Assembly: GCA_943704495.1 (NCBI GenBank)
Contig: CALSCR010001793.1
Coordinates: forward strand, 1 to 49,062
Direction: 5' to 3'
From: Pigoraptor chileana
Lineage: Eukaryota > Opisthokonta > Filasterea
Length of the DNA: 49,062 bases
Shown piece after piece: positions 1-9,496 of this stretch. The stretch's first letter is position 1. The number at the start of each line of letters is the position of its first letter. The position numbers were made by a program, and so were the translations under genes. The notes below the pieces were generated by a model. That model made no database searches, had not been told where the DNA came from, and worked only from the letters and a program-made list of their open reading frames with translations.

Positions 1-63
<63 letters not shown>

Positions 64-86
64 ACACACACATACACGCACACATA
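1..86. repeat. (CA)n microsatellite at window edge
   Basis: An almost pure CA dinucleotide tract, with a few CATA interruptions near its right end. It lies downstream of exon 2 of the minus-strand gene that runs off the left edge, so it is probably intronic. The same motif recurs in several introns of this window. Confidence 0.95.
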
Positions 87-114
87 AGTATAAGTCATAA
101 ATATCACAACACAC

Positions 115-438
115 CTTCAGACTCTTCCCAAGGTTCATGACCGTGCTGACACTTGTCGAAAACGCATCGAACTCAGCGTCGGTGGTCACCTTGTGAGTCC
201 AAAAATCCTATTGATGCAATTTGTACCAACGCAAGCATGAGTCTCATACTCCTCAGAACGCGCAAGTAAAATACGACGATAGAACCATTGCATTTCAATT
301 CTGTGTGCGTGTATAGGAGATATACATATATATGTGTGTGTTTGTGTGTGTGTTGTGTGTGTGTGTGTGAGAGTGTACCTCAGCAGCACAGAAGGACGCC
401 GTAACCAGCAAGACAGCGAGGGCCACGTGCGCCCTCAT
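115..438 (-). CDS. 5' end of a secreted or ER-targeted protein gene, runs off left edge
   Basis: Two short exons can be read on the minus strand. Exon 1 (438-379) starts with ATG and encodes 20 residues, beginning MRAHVALAVLLV and ending ASFCAAE: a basic start, a hydrophobic core and small residues before a likely cleavage point, so a signal peptide. Exon 2 (189-115) continues in phase 0 with VTTDAEFDAFSTSVSTVMNL, ending GKSLK at a GTGTGT donor. The acceptor is a CAAG at 190-193 and the exon 1 donor is GTACAC, which is not strong. The rest lies beyond position 1. I do not recognise the family; a soluble secretory-pathway protein is the inference. Neither exon forms a long ORF, so gene finders relying on length would miss it. 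Confidence 0.45.
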
Positions 439-978
439 TTCCAACTAAAACGACAAATGCACAATGTGGGCGGTTATTCGATATTGTATGGATCAACAAC
501 AACTGAGCATAAAGAGGTGACGTCTATTAGATGGGTGTTGTTGGAGAGTGGTAGTGGGGCAGTAGATTGAGTGTCGCGCAGAAACAGCAGACTCACTCAG
601 CTCAGTATGGCTTTGTATCTCGCACGGAATATCCACAGACTGCATTGGTCTCCATTAGCCCCGGTCACTCGACTGTTTAATGTGAAAATGCTGCAATTTT
701 GAGTTCTAATCTGGCACACTTCAATATATGTGGCGTCGGGTGGTTGACAAGTATGGCAATTCTGGTTTCAATACTTCCACAAGAGGGAGTTTACTCTGTG
801 AAAAGGCTAATAATAAGCGCAAAAGCCTCAGAAGAAAAAAACACTGAGCGCTGATGGGCCGAATCGCGGAGAAAAGCAAAAGGAGAAAACAATCAGAAAT
901 AATCATCGTTCATCTTGTCGCAATGTAATCGTATCAATTGCATCTTGGGAGGCAATCGGATCGTAGGAGGCAAACATC
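439..978. other. intergenic, no gene recognised
   Basis: This stretch lies between the 3' end of the SAP-like gene and the start of the secreted-protein gene, both on the minus strand. It is AT-richer than the flanking exons. I see no conserved coding frame, RNA gene or clear repeat in it. Confidence 0.5.
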
Positions 979-1188
979 TTACGGCGCTGCCCATTCCTGC
1001 TGCTTCTTGTGCTCGCACACCTCAAGAATGCGCTCGACGAGAAAGTCCTTCTCCTTAATGGTGGACGTATCGATACCCTTTTTTTCCAGAATCTCCTTTA
1101 GATCGTGCGGGTGCATGCTCATCAACTCATCCTTTGTGTAGTGATGCGAGTCGGAACCTTTCTGCTGCTTCTGCTGATTGTTGTCCAT
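979..1188 (-). CDS. small SAP-like domain protein, 69 residues
   Basis: A single-exon minus-strand ORF starting at the ATG at 1188 (reads MDNNQQKQQKGSDSHHYTKD). A frame-extending GTG-type start upstream was not used because the ATG gives a clean Q-rich start. Residues about 19-60 form a helix-extended-helix pattern, with HPHDLKEILEKKGIDTS followed by a second helix, resembling a SAP motif (as in the C-terminal half of MANF or SAP-RING proteins). SAP motifs usually bind DNA or serve as a small helical scaffold; function here cannot be fixed. It could also be the last exon of a longer gene, as upstream exons were not sought exhaustively. Codon pattern and domain-like spacing favour a real protein. 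Confidence 0.5.
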   Translation of the reverse strand: MDNNQQKQQKGSDSHHYTKDELMSMHPHDLKEILEKKGIDTSTIKEKDFLVERILEVCEHKKQQEWAAP

Positions 1189-1763
1189 GATTGCGACTGT
1201 CAGGTGAGAAGCATTCAACTTTTTGGAATCTTAGTAGTGATGTGAATTGCGCATCTGATGATGAGTTCTTTTCCGGCAATAGCTTTATAAATGATCGTGA
1301 AGGCGTTCAGTTACTCGTCCCTCTGCGCGCCATGCCTCAATGGACGCATTACTGTAGATATTTCAAAAGCGAGCTGCGTGAACAATGGAGACTAAAAAAT
1401 GCTTGTATTTGCAATGTTGACAATGTCTATTGGGTCCTCTTCTATAGGACGTTGCGCTTGTGCAACTGTTCCAAAAGCGCTTTTTCACCGGCGTGGTTGG
1501 CACGCTTGGCATAGCAAGCGCGGACCTGCCTAAATAGGACATTTAGCCTTGTAAATCTATATTTAGAGTAGTGTTGCTGATAATGAGCTTATTTAGTGCA
1601 CATGGGATACACAAATGTTAATAATAGATCATCTGCTCCAAACCGCGCTTTTTGGAGGTGTGCCGACGGACGATACACGTGCAACAAGGGCGAGATGCAC
1701 TTGAATAAAGAGAAGATGATGAACGCTTGCAAATAATAAAGCCGTTGACCTTATTTGCAGGCT
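1189..1763. other. divergent intergenic region
   Basis: This gap separates the divergently transcribed SAP-like gene (minus) and the DEAD-box helicase (plus), so it should hold both promoters. I could not identify a TATA element or other named site. Positions 1191-1514 form an open frame with no recognisable similarity, and I do not call it a gene. Confidence 0.45.
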
Positions 1764-4680
1764 ATGTTTATTTCGTTTGGAAGCACTATTTCACGCCGCG
1801 CGATCTTCAGTTCTCGGTCAAGCGCCCACACACACTCCCATCAGCCAGTACTAGTGCGTGCCATCCGCACCACCGCACTCTCTTTAATGGACAGTTTAGG
1901 TTCCGGATTGCCGGTCGCGCCCAAACGATCTCGTGAGGATGGCGTAGATCCCCGTGGTGGAGCTCGCCCGCGCTCGGAAAACCCTGCCGATGGGCAGAGG
2001 CAGCAGCATGGGGGTCCTCGCGGTGGCGGTGGCGGTGGCGGTGGCGGTGGCGGTGGCGGTGGCGGGGGAATGGGTGGACGCGGTGGACGCGGTGGACGGG
2101 GAGGGAGTGCTGGACCACAGCGCACATTCCGGCCGCAAGGGGCTCCTGGCGAGGGACAGGCGGGGATCCCTTCCGATGCCCACCGTGCTGCACCCCAACG
2201 TCAGCCGCAGCAGCAGCAGCAGCAGCAGGGACCCCCCAACACTTCAGCAGCTCCTTCTTCGGGACAGTCACGTGGATCGCGGCGTAACAGAGGTCCGAGG
2301 CAGGCTGCTGCACCTCGGGACCCTGTCGATGAAGTGGAAATGGCTGGAATGGACATTGATTCGGCCGCCCCGGATGGAGTCCCTCACGCCTCCAGTACTG
2401 CCACGGCCACGGGCACTTCTGGGGCTTCGTCCATTCATTTGACCACCACACGTTTCTCCTCGCTGCCCATCTCGCCGGCTTCACTGCGGGCGATTGAGAC
2501 TGTGCTCAAGTTTTCGTTCATGACGGAGGTGCAGCTCGCGACTCTCCCGCACATTATGGAAGGCAAGGACGTTCTGGCCCGCGCCAAGACAGGCACGGGC
2601 AAGACGCTTGGCTTTCTCATTCCGAGCGTCGAGAGGCTGCTGGTGTCGCAGCCCGCGCGTGGAAGCATCTCTGTCCTTGTCATGTCGCCGACCCGAGAGC
2701 TCGCCACACAGACGGCGACGGAGGCCGCGGCCCTGCTCAAGTTCCAGGCGCTTGGGGTGCAGTGTGTGTTTGGCGGCACAAACATCAACAGCGAACGCAA
2801 TCGCCTCTCATCGCAGCCCTGCGACATTCTCGTGGCAACGCCGGGGCGTTTGACAGATCATCTTGAAAACTCGCCCGGACTGCGCGATCGCTTCAGCAAT
2901 CTCAAAGTGGTGAGGATTGCAGGGGCAGAAGCGTATTGACCTAAACCTTTGTGCTTTTTCATAGTAGGGAATGTGGTCGTGATGCTTTACTCACACGCAC
3001 CGCCCACGCATTTTTCATGCGTGACAATCACAATCGTCCTTGCAGCTGATCCTCGACGAGGCGGACCAGCTGCTGGAGATGGGCTTCCGCCCTGCCATCG
3101 AGCGCATCATCAAGCTTCTTCCCGATGTGCGCGTAACTCCCCGCCAAACACTGCTGTTCAGCGCCACGATGCCACAACAGCTGCATCAGGTCGTCGGCCT
3201 GTGCATGCGGCCAGGCCACCAGTTTATCGACACTGTTGGCGAGGAGGATGTCCACACGAACGTGCAGGTGGGTGCATACTGTGCTATCCGTGGTACATAC
3301 ACACAGTCACGCACGCACGCACCCGCGCACGGCAGATTGTATCAGTCCTATGTTGGCTCGTCTCTTATGCCTTGCTGTCCCGCTCACCATGCATACTCCT
3401 TCCCCCGCTAACCCCATTGCACGAATGCGCCGTTGTATCATTGTGCCGTGCCGCAATCTCACCAGGTGGAGCAAGAGTACATTGTCGTTCCTCTCGAGGA
3501 GCAAATGCGTGCGCTCATGATGCTGATTCAGCTGGAGCGGCGCAACACTGGCCACAAGATTATCTCCTTTTTCACGACGGCCCGCCTGACGCAATTTATG
3601 GCCGAGCTGTGCAACGCCGCGGGGATCCCTGTGATGGAAATCCACTCGCGCAAGTCGCAAGCTCAGCGCACAAAGGTGTCGGATGCATTCCGTGCCGCAC
3701 GCGAGGCGGTGCTCTTCTCGAGCGACGTGTCTGCGAGGGGCATTGACTATCCCGACGTCACTCTCGTTCTCCAAGTCGGTGAGTTTGCTGTTTCGCGCTC
3801 TGCTCTGCTTTTGTCTTTTCATTGGGTTGATGTGTGTGTCGGACCTTCAACATCCTGGGTTGCATATTTAATGGGTGGCAATAGAAATCATACATATCAG
3901 GTCCTGCATGGTCTGGCCTGTATGATTTGTCAGAGAGTGCATTGCGTTTCTGCAACTGTCGCAGCTCTTTTCCGCACGTGTCAATATTCCTCTGATCGTT
4001 GTTTATTTACGCTCGCTCGCTGACTGACTTGGGATTTGCATGAGAGTGCGTGAACAGGGAACTGAAAACAGCGCATCTTTTGTTTCTCTCGCCCTCTCCT
4101 TCTTCCGTGCGATCCGTCCCACCCAGGTGTCCCGTCTGACCGCGAGCAGTACATCCACCGCCTTGGGCGCACGGCCCGCGCCGGCAAGGCTGGTCGGGGC
4201 GTGCTCATGCTTGCTCCGTATGAGCATTACTTTCTGCGCAACCTGAAGGACCTGCCCATCAAGGAGGGATGGACGCCCCCGCAGAGCGACGAGATTGACG
4301 CTACCGTGCAGCGGGCGCTGGGTCACCTGCCCGCAACCATCAAGTCGATGGCGTACCAGGCGTGGCTTGGATTCTACAATTCTGCGCGGGGCACTGGCTG
4401 GGACAAGCCGACGCTCGTGCAATGGGCCAATCGCTTTGCCGAAATCATTGGATGCGAGTCGCCGCCGCCGCTGCAGGCGAAAACAGTCGGCAAGATGGGG
4501 CTGAAGGGTGTCCCCGGGATCGTCATTGAAGGGCGTGGCGGCCAGGGCGACCACTGGGGCGGGGATGCGCGTGGGGGCAGCCATGGGGGCGGCTATGGGG
4601 GCGGCGGCCGCGGCGGGTATGGGGGCAGGGGTGGCTTTGGTGGGCGCGACGGCAGCAACAGGGGCTATGCCCGTGAGTAG
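1764..4680 (+). CDS. mitochondrial DEAD-box RNA helicase, Mss116/RH31 type
   Basis: Four exons close in phase: 1764-2909, 3046-3267, 3466-3778 and 4127-4680, giving 744 residues. The N-terminus (MFISFGSTISRRAIF...) is rich in Arg/Ser and lacks acids, so it looks like a mitochondrial presequence. A Gly tract and RGG repeats follow (about residues 83-115), then a short Gln tract. Helicase motifs are complete: AKTGTGKT (I), PTRELA (Ia), TPGR (Ib), LDEADQLL (II), SAT (III), DVSARGIDYPDV (V) and HRLGRTARAG (VI). The linker VEQEYIVVPLEEQ and the YPDV after motif V are typical of yeast Mss116 and plant RH25/26/31, ATP-dependent RNA chaperones that help organellar intron splicing and ribosome assembly. 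The tail is a second Gly/Arg-rich RNA-binding segment. The ORF extends in frame to an upstream TTG, which I rejected in favour of the ATG at 1764. Family certain; mitochondrial location is inference. Confidence 0.92.
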
Positions 4681-5452
4681 GCGGGCTGAGGGGAGGCAGG
4701 CCATGAACGACGCCGATGGATGGGGGGTGTGCAAATATTAGCATCGCGAGGTTGTGGCTTTATACGCCATATCCTGTGAGGGTGTGGCCTTCATACGCCA
4801 TATCCTGTGAGGTTGTGGCCTTTATACGCCTATCCTGTGAGGTTGTGGCCTTTATACGCCATATCCTGTGAGATGGCAATGTAAATTGAAAATGTGCGTT
4901 GCTGGCGACGGTTTTGTTTTGTGCGTTGTCTTTCTTTGCGTGTGCGTGCGGCGCCATGAGAAATGGAAAGCTCTTATTAAAAAAACGGCTCAATACTTAA
5001 AGATAGCAAAAACTGAAAGCCATGCACTCTAAACGAGGTCACTGTTACTGAGGCAGAGACGAGAAAGGCAAGCAACACCACGTGATTGCACACCGTTCGT
5101 CAAAAATGCGCGCGACAGAAACGCAAATAAATTCGGTTTGTTATTCCATCATGACGCAGGGGGGCGGGGAGAAACTGGGCAAGTGGCCGATGTAAGGGCC
5201 GTCCAAATGCGACGCACGTGAAGACGCGGCCAACGCGGACACGAAGACGCAATCAGGAGGCATGAGGCGGTGTGGAGCACGCACAGCAAGCAAGGAACAA
5301 CAACAGCAACCACAGACGGTCCCTTGTACCTCCGAATAAATGGTATGAAGGATAGAGCGATCTGATTTCATTGGTGTTCTACGATGCCGTGCGGCAATTG
5401 TATGCCCTGTAAACCACAACCAAAATAAACCCACACCCGGCATATTCACAGG
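4681..5452. other. convergent intergenic region (helicase / kinesin 3' ends)
   Basis: Besides the minisatellite, the stretch holds an AATAAA-type signal near 5117 on the plus strand. A minus-strand open frame (5141-5449) lies directly behind the kinesin stop. That frame is rich in Cys and Pro, has no recognisable domain and reads like 3' UTR. Confidence 0.5.
4748..4872 (+). repeat. four-copy 30-31 bp minisatellite downstream of the helicase
   Basis: Four head-to-tail units start at about 4748, 4778, 4809 and 4839. Each reads roughly GAGGTTGTGGCCTTTATACG followed by CCATATCCTGT. Units differ at only a few positions, so the array is recent. It begins 67 bp after the helicase stop codon and is probably in its 3' UTR. 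Confidence 0.95.
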
Positions 5453-8400
5453 TCAGCCTCTGGTGCATTCGAGTGTTGGCGCATGAGGCCTCCACTTCAA
5501 GAGAAGGGACGAACAACAGCAAGCAATTTGGTGACAGTTCCGCCCCCATGCACACACACACACACTCTCACACTCACACTCTCACACACACTCACATGAC
5601 TCTGAAGCAGTTGCATAAGGCGAGCCGCTGTGTCAACCGAGGCGTCCAATCTGCCCTTGAGAAGTCGGTTTTCGGAGAGCAAACCCGAAATGCTCATGCC
5701 GCGGTGGTCCTGTTTAATAAGACGCGAGGAGTGGATCAACAGTCGCAGCAATCGCAAATTTCGCAACAATCGCAACAGTCGCAATAAAACACGGGAGAGT
5801 TGCGTGTCACGTGCATGTGTGTGTGTGTGCATGCCATTTCATCACACAACCAGGGGTACCGACGCTGACTCGAAACAATAAGCAGCCAATCATCCACAAA
5901 CAGCCTCAGCGCAACCACACCAAGCACACAGCCACATGCACTATGAGTGACCAAGGAGACAGTCCAGTCGCACAAAACAAACGCCCAACGCACCGCATTC
6001 TCGCTCAGCCACGCGGCCGCATCCGCACGCTCCTCGGCAGCCCTCACGACGGACGACTGCAGCTCCTCCACGGCCGCCGTCAGCGCAACATTCGCAGTCC
6101 GCAACACAGCGAGCTCATCCTCCTTCTCGGCCAGTCTCCTCTTCAGAGTTGCGATGGCAGCAGAATTATTGTCGCCGTTTTGCTGCATGCCAATGTTGTC
6201 GAGCGACTTCTGCTTCGACAGAACCCACGCCTGTCGCGGCTGTCCAATCGAAGACTGCGGCCGAGAGAAAAGCAGAACATCACAAATATCGGGGCATGGA
6301 CCAACAACCAAAAATGAGTGATAGGCCAAACACGAGCAGCACACGCAAACGATCAAATTTCAGTGGGTTTGTTGTGTCATTCCCATTCCACGATGCAAAG
6401 ACTGTCTGTGATGATGCAGTATGCACTGCCCACAACGAGACGAAGAGAAAACAAAAGCACACCCACGCATTACACACACACGCACATAGCAACACACACT
6501 CGAATTATCAACACGCACCCCCGTTTCATCCTCTTCCAAGATGGCAGAATCTCCCATGGCACTGGCACTGGCACTGGCAGCTACATTGGCGGCGGCGGCG
6601 GCAACGTCCGCGGCGTGCTGCTGTGAGTCGGCGCCAATGGTGTGTCTGCGATTGTTACGGATCGACTGCTGCCGCATCGTCCGCGCCGAATCGCCACCGC
6701 TCGACTCTGCCCGCGCACCCGCATGCGCCGCCGCCAGTGCTGCGGCAGGAGCACGATCACTCGGATGCACCGCCTCCGCTGGGGACGCGCGGGCGCTGCC
6801 ACCCGGGGCGGGCGACGCGGCTTGAATGGGCGGGCTTGCCGTCGACGTCAGGATCATCTTGGTCAGCTGTCCGATACGTTCCCGCATGGCGACAGACACC
6901 ATTTCCTTCTCCTGCAGCTCCTCCAGAATCTTTGAGTTCTCGCGCTTGAGTGCCTGCAGCTCAACCTCCGCTGCACCGAGCCCCTCGAGCGACCGCAGTC
7001 TCTCCTTCAGCTCCATGATCTCTTGCCGGTACTTTTGCAAAAGTGCACTTTCGTCCGCAACCTCGTTGAATTTTGCCGATGTGGTGATCTTTTTAGCCCG
7101 CTGCGCAAACTTGAGCGTATTCAGTGATTCTTCGTTGCATGAACCAGTTGGGCTGATTGTGCATACCACAGCTATGCGTGCATTGCCCGTCAGCGAATTC
7201 TGGAGGACGCGCGTGAGCTTTGAGTCGCGATATGGAATGTGGCCCCTGCACATGAAGTGTGGTCAACCAGGCAGCAAAGGTTCCACGCAGACCGTCAGCC
7301 GATGCACACACACGATAACGGCCCTTTTCACTTCACTCACACCATTTCTCTTTCTCTCTCGCTTCTCTTGTGGAGTAAATGGGCGCTGACTTTAGGCACA
7401 ACCCTCTCTCTCTATCTCTTGTGGAGTCTATGGGCAAAGCGCCCAAGACACTGACTTGAAACTACATCCATCTCTATCTCTCTCGCTTTCTCTACCTCTC
7501 CCCTCCTCCCCTTCTCCCCTTCTCCTACACGCATTATCATGAAAGCAACGCACCCCTGTCCCTCTGATAGCTTCGAAATGACATTTCCGAGCGTAAGAAG
7601 ACTCTTGTTGATGTAGCCGCCCTCACGACGCCGTACTTCCTCGTCGGCAATTTTCTCTGAACCGGCGAGATCAATCAAGCTCAATGTCGACAGCCGCACA
7701 ATACTCTTTCCATCGGCCATTGTGGTGCGTGATCCGCGAGATTGGGATGCGCCTGCGTTCGCCCGCGCGGCGTTGGCGCGGTCCCTGCTTTCTATCACCA
7801 TTGTAAAGACAGTGTGGGAGCGACTACTGACGGAATTGTAGTTTGTGCGACCAACATGGCGGTGGGCCTCGCCAGATGCAAGAAGCGAAACAACCTACGA
7901 GGGGAGGGAGAGAGTGCAGGTCAGCAATACTGCGATGGCGCTCCATTCAACAGCGCTGCGTTACATCAGCAAATTTGATAGGCAAAGTGCGATGATGATG
8001 ATGATGCAGACGGAATCTGACTAGCACACAGCACGCAGCCCGACTGCATGGAGCGCCCACCTGGTCAGGGGAGACCACCACGTGCTCCTTAAGGCCGCCA
8101 ACGTAGACGCCTCTCTTTGGATCCTCGTGACACTTGAGGTTGGTCGACTCCGGCTCAAACAGGTCGTTGATGACCTCGTTGTAGATCTCAATGTACGACA
8201 CACGCAGCAGAAATTCGCGCTCGGGTGTCTCCTGAATGTAGGAGAAGACGTCCTGAATGGCCAGCGGGATGAATCCAGGCTCGTCCGCCACGCCCTTCAT
8301 GGTATAGCTGCGATGGGGGGTGGGAGGAGAGGGTCCAAAAATGAGATAACAGGCAATTTTACGAGGAGAATTGCTTATATCACAGCTGGTGGAAGACTTC

Positions 8401-8773
8401 ATCACATAAAGCAAACGAGGCGCATAGCAGACCAACAAACCAAAGCACAAAACACTTACGTTTTTCCCGAGTTAGTCTGGCCGTATGCGAAAACGGTTCC
8501 ATTGTAGCCGTCCATCGCAGAGATGACAATGCCCTCACCAACAGCCTCATACACGGACTCTGTCGGCTTGCTGTCAAACGCATGGTCAAAGTGGAACACG
8601 TGGGGCTTCTTGTTGCCCTTCGTGTCGAGTGTCGGCGGAAGGCGCTGCACAATCACCCGCGTGTCTTCGTCAACCTCCCACACGCCATACTCGTTGCGGC
8701 GCAGTTCTGTTGTTGAGAGCGGGCGGACGCGCACGCACACGGCGATATTCTCTCCCGCAGGCATTTTCGACAT
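5453..8773 (-). CDS. kinesin-7 (CENP-E-like) motor protein
   Basis: Seven exons on the minus strand: 8773-8460, 8307-8061, 7894-7554, 7245-6519, 6254-5994, 5709-5596 and 5494-5453; all phases close, giving about 681 residues. The motor domain is N-terminal and complete: GQTNSGKT P-loop, NSVSSRSH switch I, DLAGSE switch II and the neck-proximal HIPYRDSKLTRVLQ. The segment EDPKRGVYVGGLKE is the hallmark of kinesin-7/CENP-E and plant KIN7 motors, plus-end-directed motors used in chromosome congression and cytokinesis. After the motor come coiled-coil stretches (LLQKYRQEIMELKERL; LKRRLAEKEDELAVLR), an Ala/Ser/Pro-rich linker, then further helical segments. The tail is far shorter than animal CENP-E. 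The last exon (14 codons) is chosen only by an AAG acceptor and in-phase stop, so the C-terminus is uncertain. Intron 3 carries two units of the dispersed CT-flanked repeat. Confidence 0.9.
7341..7512 (+). repeat. dispersed CT-flanked repeat, copy in kinesin intron 3
   Basis: The core (about 7421-7470) begins GTGGAGTCTATGGGC and ends GACACTGACTTGAAACTACA. A shorter partial unit precedes it at about 7368-7395, and CT-rich tracts lie on both sides. The same core occurs at 22629-22679 and, inverted, at 36730-36782, 37816-37866 and 45074-45120. Confidence 0.75.
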
Positions 8774-9496
8774 GACAGCGCCTAGTGTGCGCAACACACT
8801 ATCCAATCAGACACACTGATGCGCTGCCTGGAGGGTAATAGACACACTGTCTGTGTGGTTTGAATAGCGCAGGCAGATGTATGAAGATTGCGCTGACCGC
8901 AGACGGACTCTAGACGCGAACAAACAACAATACACTCATTTTCAATCTGCAATCAGCAATGCCCGACCATGTACTGCCATCGACACAGGTTTCTCGTTAA
9001 TCTACATGAAGCGTGCACAGCAATTGAAATAGACTATGATGTCAATAAAGGCCCTTTCGATAGTACACGGAGACAAATCTGTGGTGTTTTCAAAAAAATA
9101 CATGAGCACTAAGTTAGTACTTATTAACCGCACGTGAACACTCTGAACTGCTCGATTAAGTAAGATTAAGGGCGCGGTCTGACGATTTGAATTCTGTTGC
9201 GAAAATTCACTCGTTTTCTGGCGATTTCTCAATACGATCGCTCGTGCAATTTTCGGATTCGCCGCGCCAAAAGCAAACTATGATGAAATGTCGTCCGCCT
9301 TTCCGTCAGTAGACTGACAGATTAGCAGTTTGTCTGTGCGTTGCAATTCGGCGGGCCATCTGATGATTGACTCTTCTTAGAGAGAGCTGATAGACAAAGG
9401 CCTCCTGCAAACTCTTTTTATGGTGAACCGTAATGCCTGGGACTCATGCGATTCCGGTGGTTGGGATCTTGTTTGCGTGTGACAAATTGGTTGAGG
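8774..9496. other. divergent intergenic region (kinesin / PARG)
   Basis: This 0.7 kb gap lies between two divergent start codons and should contain both promoters. Open frames in it are short and show no recognised similarity. No repeat or RNA gene was seen. Confidence 0.5.

Noticed and set aside
1807-2484. 225-residue minus-strand open frame opposite the helicase
   Set aside because: It is the antisense shadow of the Gly/Gln-repeat region of helicase exon 1, where biased codons remove stops on both strands. No domain was recognised.
5141-5449. 102-residue minus-strand open frame behind the kinesin stop
   Set aside because: No similarity or domain, Cys-run of low complexity, and it starts at the kinesin stop codon, so it is more likely 3' UTR.
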